Below the pieces are notes generated by a model. That model worked only from the letters and a program-made list of their open reading frames with translations. It made no database searches and was not told the DNA's origin. Shown in pieces: positions 22,041 to 30,670 of a stretch of 64,000 nt of DNA; position 1 is the first letter of the stretch, and each line of letters opens with the position of its first letter. The translations under genes were made by a program, and so were the position numbers. Source of the DNA: Vulcanimicrobiota bacterium (GTDB taxonomy: Bacteria > Vulcanimicrobiota > Xenobia > Xenobiales > JADMJV01); the NCBI GenBank assembly GCA_023447635.1, contig JAEXNA010000246.1:1-64000 (forward strand), given 5' to 3'.

Positions 22041-22635
22041 GGACAGAGGCGATTGCGTTATCGCTCTCGCGACCTCCTCCCACCCCGGCCGTGAAGGCGT
22101 AGCCCAGGAAGGAGAGAGAGAACAGGTGGATCAGCAGGTTGACCAGCAGAAACAGATACAGGGGAGTGAAGGTCTGGGGGAAGGCAAAGACCAGTCCGGC
22201 GGACAGCGCCAGGTCCAGGCCGTAGAACAAGAGCCCGAAGGCCGACAGCGCGCGGGCGCTGAGCAGCTGAGCAAGCCCCAGGCCGGCGAAGAGCTTGCCG
22301 ATCCCGCGACCCGGGAAAGACTGATGAAAAGCCCGGCCCGCGAAGGAGGTCGTCAGGGCCAGCAACGCAACCAGCGCCAGCACGCCCGCCAGCACGCTAG
22401 AGCCGAGGAACCAGTAGTAACGCACCTTTTCCATCCAGATCCAGCCCGAGAAAAACGTCTGCAGGGCGATGTCGCTGACCACCGGCAGGGCCAGCGAAGT
22501 CGCGTAGAAGATGGGTAGGCGGATCCCCCAGTAGAGGGCGGTGGTCGAGGCCGCGCTCATCCCCGCTAGCAGTAGTAGCAGCCACGCACCACGACGGAAT
22601 CGTCGCTCCTTGCCCGAGCCTCCGGGGTTTCTCAT
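22018..22635 (-). CDS. Small integral membrane protein, unknown function
   Basis: A 205-aa protein with about five hydrophobic helices. The ATG at 22635 is preferred: GAAGGACGG lies about 7 nt upstream, and the protein then starts with a basic cytosolic tail (RRFRRGAW) before the first helix; the frame runs 19 codons further. I recognise no family motif. It is the first gene of the operon, overlapping the HTTM gene by 23 nt, so a subunit or partner role for that protein is likely. Confidence 0.7.
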   Translation of the reverse strand: MRNPGGSGKERRFRRGAWLLLLLAGMSAASTTALYWGIRLPIFYATSLALPVVSDIALQTFFSGWIWMEKVRYYWFLGSSVLAGVLALVALLALTTSFAGRAFHQSFPGRGIGKLFAGLGLAQLLSARALSAFGLLFYGLDLALSAGLVFAFPQTFTPLYLFLLVNLLIHLFSLSFLGYAFTAGVGGGRESDNAIASVHGDLPDA

Positions 22636-22726
22636 AGGGTCACCGTCCTTCGCTGGAAATTCTCCTGTAGTAATATACCAGCCTCGCATCAAGTTTCAAG
22701 CCTGGACCCAAGACCCGACTCTGACT

Positions 22727-24724
22727 CTAGAACGGGGCGGGCTGGGTCTCCCTCCAGCCGGTCACCTCGACCCGGCGCTGGCGACCTCGAGATAGGCCTG
22801 GAAGCAGCCGGTCAACAAACTGGGGATTGTACACCATCCGTAACTGGTTGGCGTTGGTCACGTCGAGTTTCCCGCGCTTGGCAACGATCGCGCCCTCCAG
22901 GAACAGATTCCGGTGAGCGGTGTCGGTCCGAGTGTCCTGCAGGTCGATATGGACGTCCTTCCCGGCGTAGATCAGCCCCGTGAAGCGCAGGGTGTTTTCC
23001 GAGATATTGAGCACCCCGATCTCGTTCCCGTTAGGAGCGTAGTCTTGCACGACTTCCGTGACCATCCCGGTCTTTTCGTCCACCTCTCGGTCGTCGGCGA
23101 TCTCGATGATGGGAGGGGGCAAAAGCGAGACGCTGCCCTCGCTGAAGACCGAAAAGTTCGTATCGCTGTTGCCGGAGGGGTCGTACAGTCGACTCATCTC
23201 TAGAGTGACGTCACCCTGAGCGGCCAGGGTGGTGCTTCCATTGACGTCTCCCTGGATATGCAGTTTGCCGGTACTGACCAGAGAGCCTTTTTCCCTGGCT
23301 TCCTGGGCCTGCCTGGGGTTCGAGGCCGACGTTTCGTTGGTCGTGGTGGCCGCGGCGCCGACACCCCAATTCCCCGTCTCGGCGATGGCCAACGGGTCAC
23401 CGAAGTAGACCGAGGGGTTCACATTGCGAACGTCGTCGTTCCCCTCCGTCGAACTCCCGATCAGCGCGAAGTCGCCCCGCACTTCAAAGTTGTAGTTCTC
23501 ATCGAAGACCATCCGTCGGCTTTGCACGTCAGCAAAAGCGCGGCCGCCGGTGCCGTTGATAGGGACGTATTTGGTCTGTTCCGCGAGATGGCCGGTCCCG
23601 GCGGGCGCCCCGATGATCGATGCCAGCGCATCGGGAGAGACGTTCTCTCCCCTCGATTCGTCCATGTACCAAAACTTCTCGATCTCCCCCGAGGCGAGCG
23701 GCGCCCCTTCGGCGGGGTTAGAACGGCGGGTCAGAATTCGCACGATACGGCCCTGCACGGAAACCTGCTCGAATCGGTAGACCCCGGACGGCACCTGCTG
23801 CACCGTCTTCGTACTCCCGTCGGCGTGGGTGACCTGCTGTATGTCTCGCAAGCCTACGTCAGGGATATCGAACAGGCTGCGCGAGTCGTCGACGAACCGT
23901 TGGTCTTTGAAATCAAGGTTGGAGTGTCTGGCCTTGAAGGCTGTCCGGGACATCGGGTCGTCGTCTCCGAGGCCGAACCGGGTCTCCGCCCCCGACCACA
24001 CCACCGGGTTATCCCGGCTCACATCGCCCGCCGCCACCCCTTCGCTGAGAAGGGGCCCGGGATGGAAATTGCTGCCCTCGAAAAAATTCTCCATGCCCCG
24101 CAGCGTGGTCTGACCCAGCGAGCGCGCTTGATTCTTCACCGGGTCCTTGGTGAACAGTCCGAGTTCAGAGGCCGAGATATCTAGAGAGTCGTTGGCCAGA
24201 CAGACGGCTCCGACCAGACCGGGGTTGCGAACCATGATCTCGACCCCCTCGAAGTGCCCTCCCCCTTCGACCTTGATTTCGAAACGACAAAAGCCCGAAG
24301 GGACACCATCGCGACGCGCTTCGTCACGAACATCCTTGAGAACGGCCACTTCGCCGTCAGACTGCAGGTTGTTGCAGACGCGAACCTCGAAACGCGTCGA
24401 GTTGGCCAGGTCTTCTCCGACCACCGTCTTGACCTCACCGGTCCCGGCCAGTTGGCGAAGCTTCAGGTGCCCCCACTCTACGGGACCGCGAGCCACGGCG
24501 GTGTCGCGGTTCCAGGTGTAGTCATGCTCGAGCCGGTAGCGGCAGTAGGAATAGACCGAACTCAAGGTCCGGTCGATCCGGTCCTTGGACTGGGAATGAC
24601 GCAGCATCCCAAAGGTCGCCCTGTTGGTCCCGATCAGCGCCCCCAAGAGAAGGACCAACACGGTAGTGACAGCGAGAACTGCAATCAAGGCAAAACCTTG
24701 ACGCCGGACCATCCTAAGCTTCAT
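22727..24724 (-). CDS. PilX/GspK-like large pilin-type protein
   Basis: A 665-aa exported protein with a class III-like N-terminus: RRQG-FALIAVLAVTTVLVLLLGALIG, where prepilin peptidase would cut after Gly. Position +5 is Ala, not Glu, as is common in PilX/GspK-type minor (pseudo)pilins that cap the fibre. The remainder is a long extracellular beta-rich region with Asp/Asn-rich loops and, near 475-620, a series of short beta repeats (LHIQGDVNGSTTLAAQGDVTL style) like a solenoid. It has AAGGAG before the ATG and is third in a set of pilin-like genes, 32 nt after the second. Confidence 0.78.
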   Translation of the reverse strand: MKLRMVRRQGFALIAVLAVTTVLVLLLGALIGTNRATFGMLRHSQSKDRIDRTLSSVYSYCRYRLEHDYTWNRDTAVARGPVEWGHLKLRQLAGTGEVKTVVGEDLANSTRFEVRVCNNLQSDGEVAVLKDVRDEARRDGVPSGFCRFEIKVEGGGHFEGVEIMVRNPGLVGAVCLANDSLDISASELGLFTKDPVKNQARSLGQTTLRGMENFFEGSNFHPGPLLSEGVAAGDVSRDNPVVWSGAETRFGLGDDDPMSRTAFKARHSNLDFKDQRFVDDSRSLFDIPDVGLRDIQQVTHADGSTKTVQQVPSGVYRFEQVSVQGRIVRILTRRSNPAEGAPLASGEIEKFWYMDESRGENVSPDALASIIGAPAGTGHLAEQTKYVPINGTGGRAFADVQSRRMVFDENYNFEVRGDFALIGSSTEGNDDVRNVNPSVYFGDPLAIAETGNWGVGAAATTTNETSASNPRQAQEAREKGSLVSTGKLHIQGDVNGSTTLAAQGDVTLEMSRLYDPSGNSDTNFSVFSEGSVSLLPPPIIEIADDREVDEKTGMVTEVVQDYAPNGNEIGVLNISENTLRFTGLIYAGKDVHIDLQDTRTDTAHRNLFLEGAIVAKRGKLDVTNANQLRMVYNPQFVDRLLPGLSRGRQRRVEVTGWRETQPAPF

Positions 24725-24756
24725 GGAAAGTTCTCCTTACAGCTAAGATACCACAT

Positions 24757-25437
24757 TCAGTCAGTAGGCACAGTATTGTGAGGCCGGATAAAAAAACTGG
24801 TAGTAAGCACGTCCCGCTTTGGGTTCTCTGGCGCCGTTGCTCCTTCCAGGGTCAACCCTATTTCCACGGCTCTCTGGGCGGCATCGAGGCGTACGTCGAA
24901 AGCGCGAACCCCACGAGCCAGAACCTGGGGGGGAGAAACCCGGACCCAACTGGCGGCGTGAAGCGCCGAGGAACGAGCCAGCACCCCGAGATCGTCGGCC
25001 GCCCGAAGTAGTTCACGCCCGTGCCCTCCCCCAGCCGGAGTCACCGTATGCCGCAACAGTTGCCCCTGAGCTTCCTTGGTGACTCGATAAACCGCCCAGC
25101 AGTCCCAGTCGGGAATCCCGTAGAGGTCCTGGGCGCCAGGCGCCTCCCAGTCGGCCAGAGCGACCGCCGACAGGGCGTCTCTCGGCTGCTCCACCCCGTG
25201 CAGAGAGAAACTCGTGGTCTGGTCCACCCCCAGGCCGTAGAAGTGGCTGGGCTGGAGATCTCGCTGGAAGGCAGCCCGCACCGCGGCAAGTTGGTTCTGC
25301 AGCCCTTGCCGCGCCTCAATAGTTCGAAAGCCGCGACTCCCTATCCCGAAAAGCAAAAAGACAACGCCCAGAACGGTCAAGAGTATCCCCATGCTGACCA
25401 ACAGTTCGATCAACGTGCTGCCGCGGCGCCGTGTCAA
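24757..25437 (-). CDS. PilW/GspJ-like minor pilin
   Basis: A 226-aa pilin-like protein. The TTG at 25437 overlaps the TGA of the upstream gene (TTGA) and starts the protein with TRRRGSTLIELLVSMGILL: a perfect type IV prepilin motif, cut after Gly with Glu at mature +5. The frame extends 151 codons upstream, but only antisense-like sequence lies there. A GAGGGAG Shine-Dalgarno is suitably placed. The C-terminal part is a compact globular domain (LSAVALADWEAPGAQDLYG, WAVYRVTKEAQGQLLR), as in PilW/GspJ. It would be assembled into the tip of a type IV pilus or a secretion pseudopilus. Confidence 0.85.
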   Translation of the reverse strand: MTRRRGSTLIELLVSMGILLTVLGVVFLLFGIGSRGFRTIEARQGLQNQLAAVRAAFQRDLQPSHFYGLGVDQTTSFSLHGVEQPRDALSAVALADWEAPGAQDLYGIPDWDCWAVYRVTKEAQGQLLRHTVTPAGGGHGRELLRAADDLGVLARSSALHAASWVRVSPPQVLARGVRAFDVRLDAAQRAVEIGLTLEGATAPENPKRDVLTTSFFIRPHNTVPTD

Positions 25438-25910
25438 ACCCTGTCTCCCTCGCGGACATAGACCGTCCGAACTCCCCGCACGAAAAGGTCGCCGAAGCCG
25501 GAACGGGAGGCTTCCATCGACCCGGAATCGGGAAGCCACCAGCCTACGGTTACCGTCACCTTCCAGGCCTGACCATCCGGGTCGGCCAGATCGACATCGG
25601 GCTGAAGTCTCAGCGGCTCGACCTGATAGAAGAAGCGGGCTCCGTCTTCCTGAAGCTTCGCCTCCAGACGGACGGCCGTCTCTCCTCCAACGCCCCAGCG
25701 AGGAGGGCCGTCCGAGGTGGCCCGTTCCAGCAAGCTCTCGGTCAGAAGCTCGGCCTGGGCCTGCTCCCGATTCTTGGCCGAGGTCCGGACCAGGCCCAGG
25801 AAGACACCTATGACGACAAGGGCTACAAAGCTCAGCAGGCCCAGCGCCAGAACGATCTCGGCCAGGGTCAATCCCCGGCGGCCTCTCCACTTCGCCTTAC
25901 CGCTTGTCAC
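25434..25910 (-). CDS. PilV/GspI-like minor pilin
   Basis: A 158-aa pilin-like protein with the prepilin motif WRGRRG-LTLAEIVLALGLLSFVALVVIG (cleavage after Gly, Glu at +5). The short mature domain of about 125 residues fits PilV/GspI. The GTG at 25910 has no Shine-Dalgarno but a TATAAT exactly 6 nt upstream, implying a leaderless mRNA and making this the first gene of the three-gene pilin operon. The 3' end overlaps the next gene by 4 nt. Assembly motor and prepilin peptidase genes are not in the window. Confidence 0.85.
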   Translation of the reverse strand: MTSGKAKWRGRRGLTLAEIVLALGLLSFVALVVIGVFLGLVRTSAKNREQAQAELLTESLLERATSDGPPRWGVGGETAVRLEAKLQEDGARFFYQVEPLRLQPDVDLADPDGQAWKVTVTVGWWLPDSGSMEASRSGFGDLFVRGVRTVYVREGDRV

Positions 25911-25916
25911 TCGGGC

Positions 25917-25922
25917 ATTATA
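25917..25922 (-). promoter_or_regulatory. TATAAT -10 box of the pilin operon
   Basis: On the minus strand TATAAT is followed by six bases and the GTG start of the pilin gene. This is a consensus -10 box with the spacing expected for a leaderless transcript. A TTGTCT lies 20 nt upstream, longer than the optimal -35 spacing. Confidence 0.55.
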
Positions 25923-26031
25923 AGCGAGCCCGGTGGGACGGAAGACAAAAAAATGACTCGTAGTGTGAACTTTCTGTTAACGAAAGCAACCCAGGGTCCC
26001 GCTGGTCAAGCGCAAAAAAGCCCGGAAATAT

Positions 26032-26089
26032 AAAATGCCCCGGCGGCTTGGGGGGGAGGGGTATCCGCCGAGGCAGGAGCCGAAGCTCC
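26032..26089 (-). terminator. Two hairpins, probable terminator of the MFS gene
   Basis: Read on the minus strand, GGAGC-TTCG-GCTCC (26089-26076) is followed by a stem formed by GCCTCGGCGG (26074-26065) and CCGCCGGGGC (26046-26037), then ATTTTAT. This lies in the 262-nt gap between the MFS and pilin genes; nothing else is evident in that gap apart from the pilin promoter. Confidence 0.6.
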
Positions 26090-26172
26090 GAGGCTATTTT
26101 AGAACGGTTCGCAGGGCAAAACAACCCCAACCCTGTTACATTAACCCTTTACTGACTGCTGACGTGAGCGCG

Positions 26173-27462
26173 CTAGTTCGGGCCATCCGTCGCCTGGTTC
26201 TTGAGGTCAGGCTCGCGAAGGTTGCGTAAACGGAAACTTCCCAGAGCCAAAAAGAGAATAACGGAAGCAAACACCAGGCGGTAAGCCAGGGCTGGACTCA
26301 AAGCCGAGGCGAGGGCATCGGAGGCCGGTCCGAAAACCCCTGGAGCGATCACCTGAGGTACCACGGCGGCCAGATTCCAGATCCCCATCGATAGCGCGGA
26401 CGAGGCTCGCGGGGCAAGGTTGCAAGCCAGGGACCAGTCGACCACCGAGAAGCCGCCAAAGCCAAATCCCGCCAGGAGAGCGAAGGCGCAAGCCGGGACG
26501 AGTCCACCCTGTGGAGTGGCCGCGAATCCAGCCATACCCACGGCCGTGGTGCCGCAGGTCAGGTAGATCAAGGACAGTTTCGAGCGACGATCCGCCTGAG
26601 GGCCAACGACCAATCCCCCCAACAATCCACCCACAACCATGCAGGTCAGCAAAATCGTGGTAGCGTGGCTGACATCTGGGAGTTTCAGAGAGTACTGCAC
26701 GTAGAAGAGTAGGAAGTTCACCACCAGATAGAAACCGATGTTGATCACCAGGCGCGACTGCAGCACCAGCCGAAAATTCGCATCACCTCCCAGGGCCCGA
26801 CGCAGACCAGCCATGAGTCCGGGAGCCGTCACCGAGGCCTGGGCCGTCTGCCGGCCGGCGGGCAAGGCCGTCCACAGCGCGACCAGGCCGATCATCAAAC
26901 CGCCGTACAGCGCAGCCTGGAGTTTCATCAAACCGGCCGCCTGGGTCAGCAGCAGAGCCGCCAGAATCGGTCCCACCAGCTGACCCACATTCTGGAACAG
27001 TCCCATCCAGGTCGAGGCGACGCCGTGGCGCTCGGGCGGAACCTCGTCTGGGATCAGAGCCTGGTAAGGCCCGGTCCCCATGTTAGCCACCAGTTGCAGC
27101 AAGGCGAGACTTAGCACGACCTCGAAAGGAGATGAGGCTCGAGCCAACCCCCATAGGGGCAGGGCCGTCAACGGAAATCCGACCAGCAGATAGCGCCAGC
27201 GGCGCCATACCGAGAGGTCCTGGTCGCTTCGCCAGCCCACCACGATCTGAGTCACTGCAGAAACACAGGCTCCGACCCCTGCGAACATCGCCAGCAAGGA
27301 ACCGCGTCCCCAGGCGCCGTTCGAATCTCTGGCCAGCCCATCCGCCATCTGGGGCAGCACGATGGACAGCAGCGCCGTCCACAGCGCATAGAGAGCCAGC
27401 CAGAGAAGGGAAAATCGAAAAAACCTCCAGGCGTTCCACCTGTTCCATCTATCCGCAGTCAT
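26173..27462 (-). CDS. Major facilitator superfamily transporter
   Basis: A 429-aa permease with about 12 hydrophobic segments. ATG at 27462 is supported by AAAAGG 8 nt upstream; the frame extends 105 codons further but crosses the divergent gene. Loop 2-3 has VVGWRSDQDLSVWRRWRYLLVG, resembling the DRxxxxxGRRRP-type signature seen in MFS sugar/sucrose-type (GPH-like) carriers, and the matching loop 8-9 has VGPQADRRSKLSLIY. A conserved NMGTGPYQALIPDEVP in helix 4-5 also points to that group. Substrate unknown; probably a cation symporter. Confidence 0.85.
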   Translation of the reverse strand: MTADRWNRWNAWRFFRFSLLWLALYALWTALLSIVLPQMADGLARDSNGAWGRGSLLAMFAGVGACVSAVTQIVVGWRSDQDLSVWRRWRYLLVGFPLTALPLWGLARASSPFEVVLSLALLQLVANMGTGPYQALIPDEVPPERHGVASTWMGLFQNVGQLVGPILAALLLTQAAGLMKLQAALYGGLMIGLVALWTALPAGRQTAQASVTAPGLMAGLRRALGGDANFRLVLQSRLVINIGFYLVVNFLLFYVQYSLKLPDVSHATTILLTCMVVGGLLGGLVVGPQADRRSKLSLIYLTCGTTAVGMAGFAATPQGGLVPACAFALLAGFGFGGFSVVDWSLACNLAPRASSALSMGIWNLAAVVPQVIAPGVFGPASDALASALSPALAYRLVFASVILFLALGSFRLRNLREPDLKNQATDGPN

Positions 27463-27547
27463 GGTTTCAGCCTTTTCGCTTTTGACTACCGGCACCTGGT
27501 ATCGACGCCGCGAAGGCCTCGAGGGGCCTCGCTGCGAAGGAGAAAGC

Positions 27548-28096
27548 GTGAGCGACAGTTCGCCCAGAATCGTGCCTATCGGCATCAGGATCGTGCTGAT
27601 CGCCTCGCTCCTCTTGCTGCTGGTTGCGACCCTTACGGAAACCGGCCGCCTGCCCGAAAGCACCTCTCCCACTCCGACCCCCACCGACCGATTCACTCTG
27701 GACACGCTGATCGTCCCGGGGACTCGTATCGGACCAGTCACCCTGGGGCTGTCGACCAAGCAGATGACCGAGATCATGGGGCCGGCCCAGCTTCGGCCCC
27801 AGGCTCCCGGAACGGTCCATCTCTATCCCCAGGCGGGCATGGTCGTCTACTCCGAGAACGACCGGGTGGTCGCGGTCACCGCTCGCTCCCCCGCCTATAA
27901 GACTCGGAGCGGAGTTGGTGTTGGATCCGACGTCGACACCGTGCTCAAGACGCTCTCTGGAGACTATGAAATGGAAGGGTCGGGCAAGAACTATCGCCTG
28001 CACAACTGGAGCGAGGGCTGGCACCTCGAGGTTGTGGACGACAAGGTCGCCTATATCCAGATCACCACCAAACTGACAGAATCCAGGTCACAGTGA
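27548..28096 (+). CDS. Single-span membrane protein with two BamE-like modules
   Basis: A 182-aa protein. The GTG at 27548 has an excellent GAAGGAG 6 nt upstream; an earlier in-frame ATG lies within the region shared with the divergent gene. One hydrophobic helix (about 13-32) follows a short N-terminus, then a Ser/Thr/Pro linker, then a periplasmic domain in which two modules follow each other: IGPVTLGLSTKQMTEIMG and GVGVGSDVDTVLKTLSG. This G-x-S-xx-(M/V)-xx-x-(L/M)-G pattern recalls BamE/OmlA-like folds, which is an inference from short motifs. Function unknown. Confidence 0.68.
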   Translation: MSDSSPRIVPIGIRIVLIASLLLLLVATLTETGRLPESTSPTPTPTDRFTLDTLIVPGTRIGPVTLGLSTKQMTEIMGPAQLRPQAPGTVHLYPQAGMVVYSENDRVVAVTARSPAYKTRSGVGVGSDVDTVLKTLSGDYEMEGSGKNYRLHNWSEGWHLEVVDDKVAYIQITTKLTESRSQ

Positions 28097-28287
28097 CCGG
28101 ATTTTAACATCTCCGTTCCAACCCTCCTCGCTCTCGAGGCTACACTTGGGACGCTCCCCCGCTGGCCCGCCTTCTCGGGTCGCCCGGCAAGGAGCCGAGC
28201 ACGGCCGCTGCCGAACACGGCCTCTCGAACCAGAGGCCCCCCAGGTGGGAAGGGCCTTGAATCTGTTTTTGTTGTTGGAGGCACTCG

Positions 28288-30165
28288 ATGAGTCAACGGG
28301 GTCAAGAAGAAACGCTCTTCGGCCACCCGGTAGGTCTGTACACCCTCTTCTTCGCGGAGATGTGGGAGCGTTTTTCGTTCTACGGAATGAGAAGTCTGCT
28401 GGTCCTGTACATGATGAAGGGTTTCCTGGGTCTAAATGATGGCGAAGCGTACGGAGTGTATGGCTCTTACGGAGCGCTGGTCTACGCCACACCGTTCCTG
28501 GGAGGGATCCTGGCTGACCGCCTGTTGGGCTGCCGCCACGCGGTGATTCTGGGCGGCGCTCTGATGGCGGCCGGACATCTGCTGATGATGTGGGAAAGCG
28601 CCGTGCCTTTCTACGCTGCGCTGGCCCTGCTGATTGTCGGAAACGGCTTCTTCAAGCCGAACATCTCGACCATGGTTGGTTCGCTCTACCCGCCCGGTAG
28701 CGAACGCCGCGACGCCGGCTTTACCCTGTTCTATATGGGGATCAACCTGGGTGCGGCGATGTCCCCCCTGATTTGCGGCTACATCGGGGAAACCTACGGC
28801 TGGCACTACGGCTTCGGCCTGGCCACCATCGGGATGCTGATCGGCCTGTGCATCTTTATCTTCCCTCCGTGGATGAACATGATCACTATCGGCGGCGGCG
28901 TCCTGACAATGGCGATTACCCTGATGTCGATCGCTGACACCCCGCTGACCATGGCCATCAACGGCTTTATCGCGATGGCGGCCCTCATAGCGGCCACGGT
29001 GGCGTTGATGGCTCTCAAACGCGGCGGTCTGCCCGAGTGGGCCGGCAAGCAGCCCCCCGAGGCTGCCGCCAAAGGCATGTCCGTTATCATCCCGATCTAT
29101 CTCGGAACCGCCATTCTCATCCCCGTGATCACGATGCTGCTGCGCAAAGAAGAGGTCGCCCACCTGGTCCTGTACGTGCTCGGCGGAATCGCTCTGGCCT
29201 GGCTAATCTACCAGATCGCCACCCGGCCGAAAGTGCAGCGCGAGCGTCTGCAGGTGGTGCTGGTCCTTCTTTTCTTCTCGCTGCTGTTCTGGGCGTTCTT
29301 CGAACAGGCCGGCTCCTCGCTGACCAACTTCACCGACCGCAACGTCGACCGCGTCTGGGAAGAGCGAGTTCTGACTCAAGATGATGTGGGCAAGGTCGTT
29401 CCGATCACCCTCAACCAGGCTCAACTCGGGTTCCCGATCCCCGGCGACCCGGATGTGCTGACTCTCGACGAACTCGGCAAGTTCCGGGACGAAAAGAGAA
29501 AGAAGCAAGAAGCTGGCGAAACAGTCGAGCAGCATGACCTGCAGTTGACCGTCACCGAAGCGCAGGTCGGTATGGAGATCAACGGCAACGAGATCCCCGC
29601 CTCGATGTTCCAGGCCGCCAACGCCACGTTCATCCTGATCTTCGGCCTCTTCTTCTCCGCTCTCTGGACGGTTCTGGCCAAGCGCAACATCGAACCGTCC
29701 ATCCCGGTCAAGTTCGGGATGGGGCTGATTCAGCTCGGCGCGGGCTTCTACGCCTTCTACTTCGGGGCTCAGCAGGCCAGCCCTCAGGGGATCGTCTGGA
29801 TGGGCTGGCTGCTGCTGGGCTATCTGCTGCACACCACGGGCGAACTCTGCATCTCGCCGGTCGGACTCTCGATGGTCACCAAACTGGCTCCGAAAGAGAT
29901 CACGGCCGCGATTATGGGCGCCTGGTTCCTGGCCACCGCGTTCAGCCATATGCTGGCCGCTCAGATCGCCAAGCTGACCGGTGTCAAGGGCGCCAGCGAC
30001 GCTCCCACCGGCTCGATTCCTGCGCCGATCGACACCCTGGGGCAGTACGCCGAGGTGTTCTACAATATCGGTGTTGCGGCGGCGATCGGCGGTATCATCT
30101 GCTGTGTCCTGAGCCCGCTCCTGGTCCGCTGGACCCATGCCGACGTAACGGGCGCCGACGAATAG
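28288..30165 (+). CDS. POT/PTR family proton-dependent oligopeptide transporter
   Basis: A 625-aa proton-coupled di-/tripeptide symporter. ETLFGHPVGLYTLFFAEMWERFSFYGMRSLLVLYM contains the family's ExxERF-type motif in helix 1, GGILADRLLG and the PTR2 signature FYMGINLGAAMSPLICGYIGE. Between helices 7 and 8 (about 345-445) there is a hydrophilic insertion with QLTVTEAQVGMEINGNEI, larger than in DtpT, similar to the extended POTs of Bacteroidetes and other groups. TTGGAGG precedes the ATG. The 190 nt upstream hold no gene. A good terminator follows. Confidence 0.95.
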   Translation: MSQRGQEETLFGHPVGLYTLFFAEMWERFSFYGMRSLLVLYMMKGFLGLNDGEAYGVYGSYGALVYATPFLGGILADRLLGCRHAVILGGALMAAGHLLMMWESAVPFYAALALLIVGNGFFKPNISTMVGSLYPPGSERRDAGFTLFYMGINLGAAMSPLICGYIGETYGWHYGFGLATIGMLIGLCIFIFPPWMNMITIGGGVLTMAITLMSIADTPLTMAINGFIAMAALIAATVALMALKRGGLPEWAGKQPPEAAAKGMSVIIPIYLGTAILIPVITMLLRKEEVAHLVLYVLGGIALAWLIYQIATRPKVQRERLQVVLVLLFFSLLFWAFFEQAGSSLTNFTDRNVDRVWEERVLTQDDVGKVVPITLNQAQLGFPIPGDPDVLTLDELGKFRDEKRKKQEAGETVEQHDLQLTVTEAQVGMEINGNEIPASMFQAANATFILIFGLFFSALWTVLAKRNIEPSIPVKFGMGLIQLGAGFYAFYFGAQQASPQGIVWMGWLLLGYLLHTTGELCISPVGLSMVTKLAPKEITAAIMGAWFLATAFSHMLAAQIAKLTGVKGASDAPTGSIPAPIDTLGQYAEVFYNIGVAAAIGGIICCVLSPLLVRWTHADVTGADE

Positions 30166-30181
30166 AAGCGCCAGTCGAAGG

Positions 30182-30222
30182 AAAAAAGCCTCCGGCCGAA
30201 GTTCGACCGGGGGCTTTTTTCT
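30182..30222. terminator. Bidirectional intrinsic terminator
   Basis: AAAAAAGCC-CCGG stem and its complement CCGG-GGGCTTTTTT, with an AGTTCGA loop, lie between the POT gene and the convergent small gene at 30241. Both strands carry a T-run. Confidence 0.85.
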
Positions 30223-30240
30223 TGCTGGGCAGGCGGAGCG

Positions 30241-30561
30241 CTAGTCTTCTGGCCAGTGCTCGACGAGCCAGTCCTTGAAGACTCCTCCGCACACCGGAAG
30301 ACCCGGGGCGCTGTCAAGCTGAGCCGTCACCGTTTCGGGCAACAGCCCCGCTGCCATCTCTCGAGGGAGCCTTGCCACGACCGATCCGTTGAAACCCAGG
30401 CCTACACGGTACGGCTGCAGAGCCTGGAGCAAGGCTGGGTCCGCGCCACGACCCCAGGTAGCGACGGCAACGAGTACCGCCGGGCTTGGGTCCTGGCGCG
30501 CGGCCGCCTCTTCTAACAAAAGTTGGTTGACTTCGATAATATCGCGAGCGTCAAAATTCAT
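30241..30561 (-). CDS. Small cytosolic protein, unknown function
   Basis: A 106-aa protein with no recognised domain, signal or membrane segment. It is acidic at the N-terminus (MNFDARDIIEVNQLLLEEAAARQ, helical) and then has an alternation of short strands. The ATG at 30561 has AGAGAAG about 9 nt upstream; a GTG nine codons earlier is possible. It is divergent from the anchored protein at 30671. Coding is supported by GC3 bias and the terminator at its end. Confidence 0.6.
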   Translation of the reverse strand: MNFDARDIIEVNQLLLEEAAARQDPSPAVLVAVATWGRGADPALLQALQPYRVGLGFNGSVVARLPREMAAGLLPETVTAQLDSAPGLPVCGGVFKDWLVEHWPED

Positions 30562-30670
30562 AGCGGCGGCTTCTCTTGACCAGGCCACGGCGCCTTCTCG
30601 TTGAGAAGCTCACGAAGCCAGCGCCGTTGGGAGGGGAGGGAGAAAAGCTCAATGGGGAAAATTGCCCCCC

